Assembly: GCA_027214345.1 (NCBI GenBank)
Contig: JAPWHR010000020.1
Coordinates: 19,452 to 83,451 of the forward strand
Reading direction: 5' to 3'
DNA from: Comamonadaceae bacterium G21597-S1
GTDB taxonomy: Bacteria; Pseudomonadota; Gammaproteobacteria; Burkholderiales; Burkholderiaceae_C
Length of the DNA stretch: 64,000 nucleotides
Within the stretch, counting starts at the first letter, position 1, and every line of letters begins with the position of its first letter. The position numbers and the translations under genes were made by a program. Shown in pieces: positions 46,649 through 55,678 of this stretch. The notes beneath the pieces were generated by a model. The model was not told where the DNA came from and searched no databases. It worked only from the letters and a program-made list of their open reading frames with translations.

Positions 46649-47571
46649 GGCGTGGCCGTCCTTTGCGCGATGCGCATCACGGCGCTGCGCGCGCGCGGAT
46701 TGGCCGCCACTTCCGAGGCCGACGCCTTGACGCGGCCCTGCGCGGCCAGGCGCAGCACCTGCGCAGGCGCGAACGGCACCCGCCGATCGACATGTTCGCG
46801 CGCGTGGCGGGCAATGAACTGCTTGACGATTCGGTCTTCGAGTGAGTGGAAGCTGATCACGACCAGCATGCCCTGGGGTTGCAATACATCAAGGCTGGCC
46901 GTCAACGTCGTTTGCAAGGCTTCAAGCTCGGCGTTGATGAAAATCCGAAGAGCCTGAAATGTGCGCGTTGCAGGGTTCTGGCCCGGCTCGCGGGTTTTGA
47001 CCGTGTCAGCCACGAGCTGGGCCAACTCGGCGGTGGATGAAATTGCGCCCCGTTCCTGTCGGCGAGCAACAATCGCCTTTGCAATGGCGCCAGCAAACCG
47101 TTCCTCACCATAGTCACGAATCACCTCCGCAATCTGATTGGTTTGCGCCAGTGCCAGCCACTGCGCCACGCTCTGGCCACGGGTCGTGTCCATGCGCATG
47201 TCCAGCGGGCCGTCGAAGCGAAAGCTGAATCCCCGCTCGGGGTCGTCGATCTGCGGCGAACTGACGCCCAGGTCCATCAGGATGCCGGCCACCGATGCCC
47301 GATCGAGCTCGGCCAGGTGTTCGAAGCCCTGGTGACGGATGGAAAAACGCGGATCGTCGATCTGCGCGGCGCTGGCCACCGCCTGCGGGTCCTTGTCGTA
47401 GGCAATCAGCCGATCGGTCGACCCCATGCGCGAGAGCAGCAGGCGGCTGTGTCCGCCCCGGCCGAAGGTCGCGTCCACGAAGGTGCGCGGTGCACCCGTC
47501 GCATGCGCGCCGAGCACGGCATCGACCGCCTCGTCCAGCAAGACGGTCGTGTGAGTCAACACGGTGTTCAC
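46645..47571 (-). CDS. rsmH: 16S rRNA (cytosine1402-N4)-methyltransferase RsmH
   Basis: RsmH (MraW) methylates C1402 in the ribosomal decoding centre with SAM. The 308-residue protein begins [13 protein letters not shown] and has the SAM motif [34 protein letters not shown] and [15 protein letters not shown]. The start codon is GTG at 47571, 9 nt after mraZ. A typical protein of the cluster. Confidence 0.97.
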   Translation of the reverse strand: MNTVLTHTTVLLDEAVDAVLGAHATGAPRTFVDATFGRGGHSRLLLSRMGSTDRLIAYDKDPQAVASAAQIDDPRFSIRHQGFEHLAELDRASVAGILMDLGVSSPQIDDPERGFSFRFDGPLDMRMDTTRGQSVAQWLALAQTNQIAEVIRDYGEERFAGAIAKAIVARRQERGAISSTAELAQLVADTVKTREPGQNPATRTFQALRIFINAELEALQTTLTASLDVLQPQGMLVVISFHSLEDRIVKQFIARHAREHVDRRVPFAPAQVLRLAAQGRVKASASEVAANPRARSAVMRIAQRTATP

Positions 47572-47580
47572 GCGCGGCTC

Positions 47581-47997
47581 TCAAAAGGAGAAGTCCTTGA
47601 GCACATCGGGCATCTCGCCCTGTACGGCCTTGGCTTCCTGTTCGTCATAGGTCGCCTTGTCCCACAGCTCCAGATAACTCCCCATGCCCAGCAGCACGGT
47701 TTCGCGGGTGATGTGCGCACCCTCGCGCAGTTCGGGGGACACCAGCACCCGGCCGGTGCCGTCCATCTCGACGTCCATGGCATTGCCCAGGAAGACCCGT
47801 TTCCACCACTGTGCCGACATCGGCAGGTTCGCCACGCGTTCGCGGAATTTCTCCCACTCGGGGCGGGGGAAAACCATCAGGCATCCGTGCGGATGCCGCG
47901 TGATCGTCAGCTGGCCGCCGAGGGCGTCACGATGCCGGGTCGGCACCGACAGCCGACCCTTGGCATCCAGATTTAACGAAGAGGCCCCTTGAAACAC
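47581..47997 (-). CDS. mraZ: Transcriptional regulator MraZ
   Basis: MraZ is an AbrB-like DNA-binding protein that represses its own dcw operon. From the GTG at 47997 the protein has 138 residues and begins [20 protein letters not shown], the first of two SpoVT/AbrB half-domains; the second contains [17 protein letters not shown]. An ATG at 48060 would add 21 residues and lies inside the operator. The GTG, with AAGGG 9 nt upstream, therefore fits better. The operator upstream has the 10-bp period expected for MraZ. Confidence 0.94.
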   Translation of the reverse strand: MFQGASSLNLDAKGRLSVPTRHRDALGGQLTITRHPHGCLMVFPRPEWEKFRERVANLPMSAQWWKRVFLGNAMDVEMDGTGRVLVSPELREGAHITRETVLLGMGSYLELWDKATYDEQEAKAVQGEMPDVLKDFSF

Positions 47998-48041
47998 GCG
48001 TATTTGCCCTTGGCTGATGCAATGTGCCGGTTCGGGTGTCG

Positions 48042-48081
48042 GTATGGCACCAAACCCCACTTAATTGCACTTTTTTGCACT
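48042..48081 (-). promoter_or_regulatory. MraZ operator, four 10-bp direct repeats
   Basis: On the minus strand four successive 10-nt units begin AGTGC, AGTGC, AGTGG and GGTGC with exact 10-nt spacing. MraZ of E. coli and of Mycoplasma is known to bind direct repeats of a TGGG or AAGTG core at this period upstream of mraZ. The block lies directly downstream of a possible promoter, as needed for autorepression. Confidence 0.72.
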
Positions 48082-48106
48082 GTATCAGCATTTGTCGGCG
48101 ATGCAA
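48079..48106 (-). promoter_or_regulatory. Candidate sigma-70 promoter of the dcw cluster
   Basis: On the minus strand TTGCAT (at 48106-48101) and TACAGT (at 48084-48079) are separated by 16 nt. Transcription would start inside the MraZ repeats. Matches are 4 of 6 at each box, so this is a candidate only. Other AT-rich stretches up to 48180 could hold a second promoter. Confidence 0.5.
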
Positions 48107-48171
48107 CACGTGGTGCAACAAATTTTTCAATGAAATCAAGGACTTAGGACGGATTTGGCGTCGACGTTGAC

Positions 48172-48199
48172 GTAAAAAAGTCTTCTAAATGAATGACTT
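48172..48199 (-). terminator. Weak candidate terminator after hslU
   Basis: On the minus strand AAGTC and GACTT can form a short stem around an 11-nt loop, followed by a run of six T. The stem is only 5 bp and AT-rich. It is the only terminator-like structure between the hslU stop and the mraZ promoter. Confidence 0.3.
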
Positions 48200-48254
48200 A
48201 CGCCAATGTATGAAAGTGCTGCATGAGAAGTGCGCCGCAGTGCCGTTGCGATGC

Positions 48255-49637
48255 TTACAGGATGTAACGCGACAAGTCCTCGTCCTGGCTCAGATCGGTC
48301 AGGCGGCTGTCGACATAGGCCGCATCGACGACGATGGTCTGGCCGGCAAGGTTGCTGGCTTCGAAGCTGACCTCTTCCAGCAAGCGCTCCATGACCGTCG
48401 ACAGGCGCCGCGCACCGATGTTCTCGGTGCGCTCGTTGACATCGTACGCGATCTGCGCCAACCGGTGCACGCCGTCGGGGGCATAGTCGATGGTAACGTT
48501 TTCGGTCGCCAGCAGGGCCTGGTATTGCTTGACCAGCGAGGCATGGGTCTGGGTCAGGATGGATTCGAAGTCCTGCACCGACAACGAGCTCAGTTCGACC
48601 CGGATCGGAAACCGGCCCTGCAGCTCGGGAATGAGGTCGCTGGGCTTGCTCAGGTGGAATGCGCCCGAGGCGATGAACAGGATGTGGTCGGTCTTGATCA
48701 TGCCGTACTTGGTGGACACGGTCGTGCCCTCCACCAGCGGCAGCAGGTCGCGCTGCACGCCCTGGCGCGACACCTCGCCGGCATTGCTGCCTTCCGAACG
48801 CGAGGTCACCTTGTCGATCTCGTCGATGAACACGATGCCGTTCTGCTCCGCCGCCTGCAGCGCCTGCGACTTGATCTCGTCCTCGTTGACCAGCTTGGCC
48901 GCCTCTTCGTCCTGCACCAGCTTGAGCGCCTCGGCGATGGTCAGCTTGCGTGTCTGGCGCTTGTTCTGGCCCATCTGGCCGAACAGGCCGCGCAACTGCT
49001 CGGTCATCTCCTCCATGCCGGGCGGGCCCATGATCTCGAGCTGCGGGCTGGACTGACTCAGGTCGATCTCGATCTCGCGCTGGTCAAGCTGCCCCTCGCG
49101 CAGCTTCTTGCGAAACGCCTGGCGTGCCGCGCCTTCGGGCTGGTCGGGATCGCGCCGGCCGCCTTCCTCGCCGCGCGGCGGCGGAATCAGGATGTCCAGA
49201 ATGCGTTCTTCCGCCGCATCGATGGCACGTTCCTGCACCGCGCGTTTGGCTGTCTCGCGGGTCTGCTTGATGGCCACGTCGGCCAGGTCGCGGATGATGG
49301 CGTCGACGTCCTTGCCCACGTAGCCGACCTCGGTGAACTTGCTGGCCTCGACCTTGATGAAAGGTGCATCGGCCAGCCGCGCCAGGCGCCGTGCGATCTC
49401 GGTCTTGCCCACGCCGGTGGGGCCGATCATCAGGATGTTCTTGGGCGTGATCTCGGCGCGCAGGCTGCCGGAGACCTGCTGGCGGCGCCAGCGGTTGCGC
49501 AGCGCGATGGCGACCGCACGCTTGGCCTGGTTCTGCCCGACGATGTGCTTGTCGAGCTCCTGCACGATCTGCTGCGGCGTCAGTGCGGACATGGGGGAAC
49601 CCGTGGGCGGGGTGAAGACGGTCAGGGCCTGGCTCAT
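48255..49637 (-). CDS. hslU: ATP-dependent protease ATPase subunit HslU
   Basis: HslU is the AAA+ unfoldase that feeds substrates into the HslV peptidase. The 460-residue protein has the Walker [10 protein letters not shown] near residue 75, an intermediate domain (about residues 125-245), Walker [10 protein letters not shown] and the C-terminal DLSRYIL that docks into HslV. The ATG at 49637 overlaps the hslV stop by 4 nt. A second ATG at 49592 would give the more usual N-terminus ([14 protein letters not shown]), so the first 15 residues may not be translated. Confidence 0.96.
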   Translation of the reverse strand: MSQALTVFTPPTGSPMSALTPQQIVQELDKHIVGQNQAKRAVAIALRNRWRRQQVSGSLRAEITPKNILMIGPTGVGKTEIARRLARLADAPFIKVEASKFTEVGYVGKDVDAIIRDLADVAIKQTRETAKRAVQERAIDAAEERILDILIPPPRGEEGGRRDPDQPEGAARQAFRKKLREGQLDQREIEIDLSQSSPQLEIMGPPGMEEMTEQLRGLFGQMGQNKRQTRKLTIAEALKLVQDEEAAKLVNEDEIKSQALQAAEQNGIVFIDEIDKVTSRSEGSNAGEVSRQGVQRDLLPLVEGTTVSTKYGMIKTDHILFIASGAFHLSKPSDLIPELQGRFPIRVELSSLSVQDFESILTQTHASLVKQYQALLATENVTIDYAPDGVHRLAQIAYDVNERTENIGARRLSTVMERLLEEVSFEASNLAGQTIVVDAAYVDSRLTDLSQDEDLSRYIL

Positions 49638-50182
49638 GGCAGGGTCTCGATGGTGTGGTGCATGTTGGTGTAGATGCACAGCTCGCCTGCGATCTCGAGC
49701 GACTTGCGCACGATGTCGGCGGCTGGCAGTTCGGTATGGTTCAGCAGTGCGACCGCGGCGGCCTGCGCATAGGCGCCGCCCGAGCCGATCGTGATGATGC
49801 CGTTCTCCGGCTCGAGCACGTCGCCGTTGCCGGTGATGATCAGCGAGGCGTCCTTGTCCGCCACGGCCAGCATGGCCTCGAGCCGGCGCAGCACGCGGTC
49901 GGTGCGCCAGTCGCGGGTGAGTTCGATCGCCGAGCGCACCAGGTGGCCCTGGTGTTTCTCGAGCTTGGCCTCGAAGCGTTCGAACAGCGTGAAGGCATCG
50001 GCGGTGGCGCCGGCGAAACCGGCCAGCACCTTGCCGTGGTAGAGCTTGCGCACCTTGCGCGCCGTGCCCTTGACCACGATGTTGCCCAGTGTGACCTGGC
50101 CGTCGCCTCCGATGGCGACCTCGTATCCGTCGGCGGTCTTGCGCCGTACGCTGATGATGGTGGTTCCGTGAAATTGTTCCAT
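49634..50182 (-). CDS. hslV: ATP-dependent protease peptidase subunit HslV
   Basis: HslV is the proteasome-like threonine peptidase of the HslUV complex. The 182-residue protein has the N-terminal threonine in [10 protein letters not shown] (exposed after removal of the first residues), GDGQVTLGN and [11 protein letters not shown]. Spacing and length are normal. The 93-nt gap upstream contains an imperfect GC hairpin but no heat-shock promoter that could be assigned. Confidence 0.96.
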   Translation of the reverse strand: MEQFHGTTIISVRRKTADGYEVAIGGDGQVTLGNIVVKGTARKVRKLYHGKVLAGFAGATADAFTLFERFEAKLEKHQGHLVRSAIELTRDWRTDRVLRRLEAMLAVADKDASLIITGNGDVLEPENGIITIGSGGAYAQAAAVALLNHTELPAADIVRKSLEIAGELCIYTNMHHTIETLP

Positions 50183-50275
50183 GCTGTGACGAATTCAGGG
50201 CCGCCGGGGCCCGCTGTCGAAATGCCCCGCCCAATGCGGACGGGACCTGTGCCTGTCGTTGTCTGCGCGGGGTGC

Positions 50276-52039
50276 CTAGTTGGACCGCATCATGATCCTG
50301 GCGTGTTCGTTGATTCCGATCACGCCGAAGAACGCGGCCACCAGGCGATGGACCTCGCGGAACTGGATCTGGCACCCCTGCGCCTGCAGATGGGCCACCC
50401 AGTTCAATATGCTGCCGGCAGCGGAAAAATCAACCCGGATCAGGTTGGCGCAGGACACAACCAGCCGCGGCGACTCGTTGCGCGCCCGCTCCAGCATCTC
50501 CAGGGCTTCCGTGGCCTCGCCCTGGATGTCGCCCGACAACTCGGCCACCGCGGCCTGGGCCGGCTCCAGGCCCATGGGCACCGTCGCAGCCGGCGCAAAG
50601 CCGGGCTGCGAGCCGGTCTGTCCGTCGCCGTCTTCGTCGTCGTCGTCACCCGCCGCACGCAGTTCACCGGCGATGGTGGCACTGCGGTAGCGGCAACGGG
50701 CATCCTGCCACGCCGGTGGCGACACCTCGAAGGTGACGCAGTAGTCCAGCGCCACCAGCTCGAATTCGTCCTGCAGCTGCATGATGCGCAAGGCATCGAG
50801 CCGCAGCCGCCAGATCGCCTGCCCCTTGGCGCGGTTGCCGGACTGCGCCTGTGCCCGCAGCAGCGCCTCGAGCGCACGTGCGCCGGAGAAGCGCAACTCG
50901 ACCGCGGTGTCGCACCATTGCGCGAACAGGGCGGCCAAGGGCTCGACCGCGTCGGCGTCGATGTCGGTCACCGCGCTCCAGTCCAGGAACCACGGCGGTT
51001 CGACATTGGCCACGGCCAGGCTGAGCGCGTCGACGCTGGCCGCGGTGAACCGCGCCGGGCAGACCCAGACGGGTTCGATCACGAGCCGCGACGGCACGGT
51101 CCGCACTGGCGTGTCTCCCTGCGCCGCGCCCAGGGCGTCGGGCATCGAAAACCATGCCGGGGCGCTGCGATCGAAACGCTGCGCGTACTGGATCGCCGTG
51201 CGTTCGAACTGCGCCTGCTGGCCGGTCGCGCGGTACAGGTCCAGCAGCGCCGCGGCCCAGCGCTGGGCCTGCTCGCGCGTCGCCTGGGAGTTCTCGAGTG
51301 CGCCGATCAGTGCCGATTCGGCGCCCTTGTCGTCGCCATTGGCGAATCGGATGGCGGCCTCTTCCATGTCGGCATCGGTGGCGCCGTCGACCATCTCGAT
51401 GGTCGGCGCGCGGGAGACCGAAAAACCGTGCCCGTCGCCGACCCGGGGGCCGGTGGCAGCGGGCGCCGGTGTGCGTGTAGGGTTCGGTCCGAATCCCGAG
51501 TTGTCCTGGGTCGGCGGGAAGTCGGATATCTCGGTGCCGGACAGCGCGTCGTCATGGCGCATCGGACTCAGGCGGGTCGGGGCGTAGGCTTCGTCGTCGA
51601 CCACGTCGGCGGTGTCGGGCTTGCCCGCGGGCTTGCGCTCGGCGGCCGCGGCGGCAGACGACTTGTGACTGCCGTCGTTCTTGCCCTGCCACCACTGATT
51701 GGACATCTGGGCTTCGATCTCGTCGATCTTCTTGATCGTCATCGCCCGCTCGTCCGGGTTCGACGGCAGGCTGCTCTGGAAATACGACGGCCTGCCGGCC
51801 ATGTCGGGGCTGACGGCCGGGTCGCGGCTGCGCAGCTTGCGCAGCTGGTCGAATTCGCGCTTGCGGACGAAGTCGTTCTGCCGCTTGCGCTCGATCATCT
51901 CCTTGAGCGCCTGTTTGCTGTAGCCGGCATCGGGCTCCGGATCCTGCTTGTCCAGGTCCGTCCAGTTGGTCGTCGGGTTGCGAACGAATTTCGCGACCTT
52001 GGACAGCAGGCTGGGGTTGTGGTTTTCTTTGGCAGACAT
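50276..52039 (-). CDS. STAS-domain protein with long disordered N-terminus
   Basis: A 587-residue cytoplasmic protein. Residues 1-210 are polar and low complexity (Lys/Arg, then Ala, Pro and Asp). Residues 215-285 look like short helical TPR-type repeats. After about residue 310 there are two STAS-like halves separated by an acidic linker (DDDDEDGDG). The last 70 residues, with [20 protein letters not shown], resemble the anti-sigma-factor antagonist STAS fold. Such domains often sense nucleotides or bind partner proteins. No kinase or sigma regulator is adjacent, so the function is unknown. The neighbour dksA is 55 nt upstream in the same direction. Confidence 0.78.
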   Translation of the reverse strand: MSAKENHNPSLLSKVAKFVRNPTTNWTDLDKQDPEPDAGYSKQALKEMIERKRQNDFVRKREFDQLRKLRSRDPAVSPDMAGRPSYFQSSLPSNPDERAMTIKKIDEIEAQMSNQWWQGKNDGSHKSSAAAAAERKPAGKPDTADVVDDEAYAPTRLSPMRHDDALSGTEISDFPPTQDNSGFGPNPTRTPAPAATGPRVGDGHGFSVSRAPTIEMVDGATDADMEEAAIRFANGDDKGAESALIGALENSQATREQAQRWAAALLDLYRATGQQAQFERTAIQYAQRFDRSAPAWFSMPDALGAAQGDTPVRTVPSRLVIEPVWVCPARFTAASVDALSLAVANVEPPWFLDWSAVTDIDADAVEPLAALFAQWCDTAVELRFSGARALEALLRAQAQSGNRAKGQAIWRLRLDALRIMQLQDEFELVALDYCVTFEVSPPAWQDARCRYRSATIAGELRAAGDDDDEDGDGQTGSQPGFAPAATVPMGLEPAQAAVAELSGDIQGEATEALEMLERARNESPRLVVSCANLIRVDFSAAGSILNWVAHLQAQGCQIQFREVHRLVAAFFGVIGINEHARIMMRSN

Positions 52040-52094
52040 GGGCGGGCAGGATGTTCGAAAGATTCTACGCGCCCGCTTGTCGCCCGGACCCGGC

Positions 52095-53048
52095 TCAGTC
52101 GCCGAACATCTTCTGCTTGAGCTCGCGGCGCTGCTGCGCCTCGAGCGACAACGTGGCCGTGGGACGGGCCAGCAGGCGCCCGACGCCGATCGGCTCGCCG
52201 GTCTCGTCGCAGTAACCGTAGTCGCCGGCGTCGATGCGGGCGATGGACTGCTCGATCTTCTTGAGCAACTTGCGCTCGCGGTCGCGGGTGCGCAATTCGA
52301 GCGCGTGTTCTTCCTCGATGGTCGCGCGGTCGGCCGGATCGGGAACCACCACGGTGTCCTCGCGCAGATGTTCCGTGGTCTCGCCCGCGCTGGCCAGGAT
52401 GTCGCGCTTGAGCATGGACAGCTTGAACCGGAACGCAGCCATCTGCTTCTCGTTCATGTATTCGGTATCCGGCATGGCCAGCAATTCGGCGTTGGTGAGT
52501 TCCTCCGCCGGCTTGGTCTTCCAGTTGTTCGCCAGTTTCGGATCCTTGCGGGCGGCCGAGGCCAGCGGAGGAATGATGACCGGGGTGTCGGGCAGTGGCG
52601 TGTAGCTGGCCTTGGCGGCCGTGGAGGCCACCGACTGGGCCATCGAGGGCACGGTCAGCGACGCCAGCCGCGACGAGGGACGGCCGGTGCGTTGGGGCAC
52701 GCCGGACGCCGACATGACGGTCGTGGGCGGCATTGCGCGCGTGTTTTCGGACTTGGGTGCGCTCTTGCTGGCTTCGGTGGTTTTGGTGGACATCGTGGTC
52801 TTGGTGGCCGACGCCTTGGTGGCGGCAGCCTGCTTGACTGCAGGGGCCGGAGCCGTCTTGGCGGCCGGCCGCTTGCTGGTGGTGGATTTCCCGGCCGCGT
52901 GCGTGGTCGCTTTCTTGGCCGTGGGGCGGGGAACGGCCTTGGCGGCCGCGGGCTTGGCTGCCGGCTTTGCCGCAGCCTTGGCGGCCGGTTTGGCTGCCTT
53001 CACGGGGGTCTTCGCGGCCGTCTTGGCCTTCGCTGGTGTGGCTTTCAC
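52095..53048 (-). CDS. dksA: RNA polymerase-binding regulator DksA, with Lys/Ala-rich N-terminal extension
   Basis: DksA binds the RNA polymerase secondary channel and potentiates ppGpp. The core is at about residues 165-317: coiled coil with DPADRATIEEEHALELRTRD, then YGYCDETGEPIG. Only the first of four zinc-finger cysteines (Cys280) remains; the others are Thr283, Ser301 and Ala304. The preceding ~160 residues are Lys/Ala/Pro-rich with PAAK-type repeats like histone H1-like tails, so the protein is about twice the E. coli length. Translation from GTG at 53048 is supported by GAGGAG 9 nt upstream. The gap 53049-53285 holds no recognisable gene. Confidence 0.93.
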   Translation of the reverse strand: MKATPAKAKTAAKTPVKAAKPAAKAAAKPAAKPAAAKAVPRPTAKKATTHAAGKSTTSKRPAAKTAPAPAVKQAAATKASATKTTMSTKTTEASKSAPKSENTRAMPPTTVMSASGVPQRTGRPSSRLASLTVPSMAQSVASTAAKASYTPLPDTPVIIPPLASAARKDPKLANNWKTKPAEELTNAELLAMPDTEYMNEKQMAAFRFKLSMLKRDILASAGETTEHLREDTVVVPDPADRATIEEEHALELRTRDRERKLLKKIEQSIARIDAGDYGYCDETGEPIGVGRLLARPTATLSLEAQQRRELKQKMFGD

Positions 53049-53285
53049 TGCTGGTGACTCCTCACTGAACTCGTCTGCCCTCGGGCGCTGTCGTCAGATT
53101 TGCCACATGCCGACGCGCACACCCACCTTTGGCCAAGGTCCGGCGCCGGTCAAGGGCATTTCGACCCCCGGTGGCGCAAAGACTTCGGCGCGCGAGTGTA
53201 CCCCCATATCGAGATGGCTCCCGCAGATCGCGCCTGCACGGCTGCCGTGGATGCGCAAGTCCGCTGCAGCCCGGATGCGCGCGCA

Positions 53286-54335
53286 TCAGACCAGGCATTG
53301 CTCCATCCCCTGCAGGAAGATGTCCCTGGGCAGGTCGATGCCAATGAATACCATCTTGCTCGTGCGCGTCTCGTCGGGTTTCCATTGCGGGCCCAGGTCG
53401 CTGCCCATGAGCTGGTGCACGCCCTGGAAGATCACTTTGCGGTCGGTACCCTGCATGTTCAGCACGCCCTTGTAACGCAACATGCGCGGACCGTAGATGT
53501 TGACGATCGCGCCCAGGAAATCCTCCAGCTTGGCCGGGTCGAACGCGCGCTCCGAGCGGAACACGAAGCTCTTGACGTCGTCGTCGTGGTGGTGGTGGTG
53601 ACCGCCTTCGTGCTGGTGCGACGGATGGTCGCAGTGTTCGCCATGGTCATGGTCGTGGTGCGCGTGATCGTGGTCGTCTTCCTTCAGGAAGTCCGGGTCG
53701 ATCTCCAGCTTGGTGTTCAGGTTGAAGCCACGCAGGTCGAACACGTCCTTGATCGGCACTTCGCCGAAATGCACGGCCTGTTGGGGCGCGCGCGGGTTCA
53801 TGTGCTTGAGCCGGTGCATCAGCGCGTCGACCTCGTCCTTGGCGACCAGGTCGGTCTTGCTGATGAAGATCTGGTCGGCGAAACCGACCTGCCGTCGTGC
53901 CTCCTGGCGGTCGTTGAGCTGGGTCGCCGCATGCTTGGCGTCCACCAGCGTAAGGATCGAATCGAGCAGGAAGCTCTCGGCGATCTCGTCGTCCATGAAG
54001 AAGGTCTGCGCCACCGGTCCCGGATCGGCCAGGCCCGTGGTCTCGATCACGACACGCTCGAAATCGAGCTCGCCGCGGCGCTTCTTCGCCGCCAGGTCCT
54101 GCAGCGTGCTGCGCAGGTCTTCGCGGATGGTGCAGCAGATGCAGCCGTTGCTCATCTGGATGATCTGCTCCTTGACGTCCGACACCAGGATGTCGTTGTC
54201 GATGTTCTCTTCGCCGAATTCGTTCTCGATCACGGCAATCTTCTGGCCGTGGGTCTCCGACAGGACGCGCTTGAGCAGCGTCGTCTTGCCCGATCCGAGA
54301 AAACCGGTGAGGATGGTGGCGGGGATGAGGCTCAT
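53286..54335 (-). CDS. COG0523 (CobW/ZNG1-like) metal-trafficking GTPase
   Basis: A 349-residue G3E-family GTPase, most likely a zinc metallochaperone. It has Walker A GFLGSGKTTLL at residue 9, the metal-binding CxCC motif in NGCICC near residue 65 and the switch motif ETTGLADPGPV. A very His/Asp-rich loop (about residues 222-252) would bind several metal ions, and a CobW C-terminal domain follows. Its neighbour is a DksA lacking most zinc cysteines. Such pairs are known from zinc-limitation regulons, but no Zur box was identified. The start at 54335 gives the canonical N-terminus. Confidence 0.9.
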   Translation of the reverse strand: MSLIPATILTGFLGSGKTTLLKRVLSETHGQKIAVIENEFGEENIDNDILVSDVKEQIIQMSNGCICCTIREDLRSTLQDLAAKKRRGELDFERVVIETTGLADPGPVAQTFFMDDEIAESFLLDSILTLVDAKHAATQLNDRQEARRQVGFADQIFISKTDLVAKDEVDALMHRLKHMNPRAPQQAVHFGEVPIKDVFDLRGFNLNTKLEIDPDFLKEDDHDHAHHDHDHGEHCDHPSHQHEGGHHHHHDDDVKSFVFRSERAFDPAKLEDFLGAIVNIYGPRMLRYKGVLNMQGTDRKVIFQGVHQLMGSDLGPQWKPDETRTSKMVFIGIDLPRDIFLQGMEQCLV

Positions 54336-54447
54336 GCTGGATTCCTGGCTGTCTGACGGTCTGCGATCGGGTTTCGACAACCGGCCATGGTGGTCCAGTC
54401 GAAACAAAAAGGCAAGGTGGGGAGTGTACCGGCCCCGGCGCCCGGTC

Positions 54448-55629
54448 TCATTTGCGCACGACGACCAGCCCCTTGAGGTATTCGCCCTCCGGAAACGCGA
54501 TCGTCATCGGGTGGTCGGGTGCACCACCGAGGTGACCGATGATGTAGCCGTCGACACCGGCGTCGATGCCGGCCGACGCGACGATCTTGTGGAACAGGTC
54601 GACGCTGATGCCGCCGGAGCACGAAAACGTGAACAGGCTTCCCCCCGGGCGCAGGATCTTGAAGGCCAGCCGGTTGATGTCCTTGTAGGCGCGCGCCGCG
54701 CGCTCCGCGTGGGCGCTGGTCGGGGCGAACTTGGGCGGGTCGAGCACGATGGCGTCGAAGCTGCGGCCTTGTGCACCAAAACGGCGCAGCTCCGCATTGA
54801 CGTCGGACTCGATCAGTTCGTAACGATTGGATGCAAATCCGTTGCGCTCCAGGTTTCCCTGCGCCAGTGCCAGCGCGCTGGCCGAGGAGTCGATCGAACG
54901 CACGTGGCCGGCGCCGCCGTGTAATGCCGCGACGCTGAATCCGCCGGTGTAGCAATAACAGTTGAGCACCTCGGACCACTGCCCGTGCCGGGCGGCACGG
55001 GCGAACCGGGCCCGGCTGTCGCGCTGGTCCAGGTAGAAGCCGGTCTTGTGGCCCTGCGCGATGTTCAGGCCCAGGCGCCAGCCATGTTCGCGCAACTCCA
55101 GTTCCAGCGGTCCGTCGCCGCGCAGCCAGCCGGTCGCCGGCTCCAGGCCTTCGAGCTTGCGGCTGCTGGTGTCGGAGCGCTCGTACAGCCGTGTGGTGCC
55201 GGTGTGGCGCAACAAGGCGTCGGCCAGCACGGGCTTCCAGCGCTCGGTGCCGGCCGACTGGAACTGCGCCACCAGCGTGTCGCCGTAGCGATCGACGACC
55301 AGCCCGGGCAGGCCGTCGGATTCGCCATGCACCAGCCGCAGCGCGTCGCTGTCGATGTCGAACCGGCTGCGTGCCGCGATCGCCGTGGCACAGGCGGCAT
55401 CGAAGAAATCGGCATCGATACGCTGGTCGGCATCGAAGCTCCAGGCCCGGGCCCGGATGCGCGAGTGCGGGCTGAACGCCGCCCAGGCCAGGAATTCGCC
55501 GGTGTGCGATTCGACGCGCACCGTCTCGCCCGCGTCGCCACCGCCCTTGGCAATGGCCGACTCGAAGATCCAGGGGTGGCGGCGCAGCAGCGAGCGCTCC
55601 TTGCCGGGGTGCAGACGCAGGACTTTCAT
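54448..55629 (-). CDS. rlmI: 23S rRNA (cytosine1962-C5)-methyltransferase RlmI-like
   Basis: RlmI methylates C1962 of 23S rRNA. The 393-residue protein begins MKVLRLHPGKERSLLRRHPW, a PUA domain. A central EEHEA-type domain and a SAM-dependent domain follow, with NCYCYTGGFSVAAL (motif I), VLDPPKFAP (motif IV) and FTFSCSGGIS carrying the likely catalytic cysteine. Length matches the E. coli enzyme (396 residues). The broader open frame upstream is an antisense shadow of xerC. Confidence 0.92.
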   Translation of the reverse strand: MKVLRLHPGKERSLLRRHPWIFESAIAKGGGDAGETVRVESHTGEFLAWAAFSPHSRIRARAWSFDADQRIDADFFDAACATAIAARSRFDIDSDALRLVHGESDGLPGLVVDRYGDTLVAQFQSAGTERWKPVLADALLRHTGTTRLYERSDTSSRKLEGLEPATGWLRGDGPLELELREHGWRLGLNIAQGHKTGFYLDQRDSRARFARAARHGQWSEVLNCYCYTGGFSVAALHGGAGHVRSIDSSASALALAQGNLERNGFASNRYELIESDVNAELRRFGAQGRSFDAIVLDPPKFAPTSAHAERAARAYKDINRLAFKILRPGGSLFTFSCSGGISVDLFHKIVASAGIDAGVDGYIIGHLGGAPDHPMTIAFPEGEYLKGLVVVRK

Positions 55630-55678
55630 GGTACCGATTGTGCGGCCTGCGTCTCCGCCGCCCGGTGCCGGGCTGGCG

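Noticed and set aside
48205..48245. AGTGC words on the plus strand near the hslU stop considered as further MraZ sites
   Set aside because: Their spacing is irregular and they are not followed by a promoter-like sequence or by the mraZ gene in the right orientation.
53049..53285. Possible small gene between dksA and the COG0523 GTPase
   Set aside because: Short frames on both strands lack a ribosome binding site and plausible composition. It looks like upstream regulatory sequence of dksA.
53100..54356. 418-residue plus-strand ORF opposite the COG0523 GTPase
   Set aside because: It is Val/His-rich shadow coding of the GTPase His-loop and flanks, with no matching motif on the plus strand.
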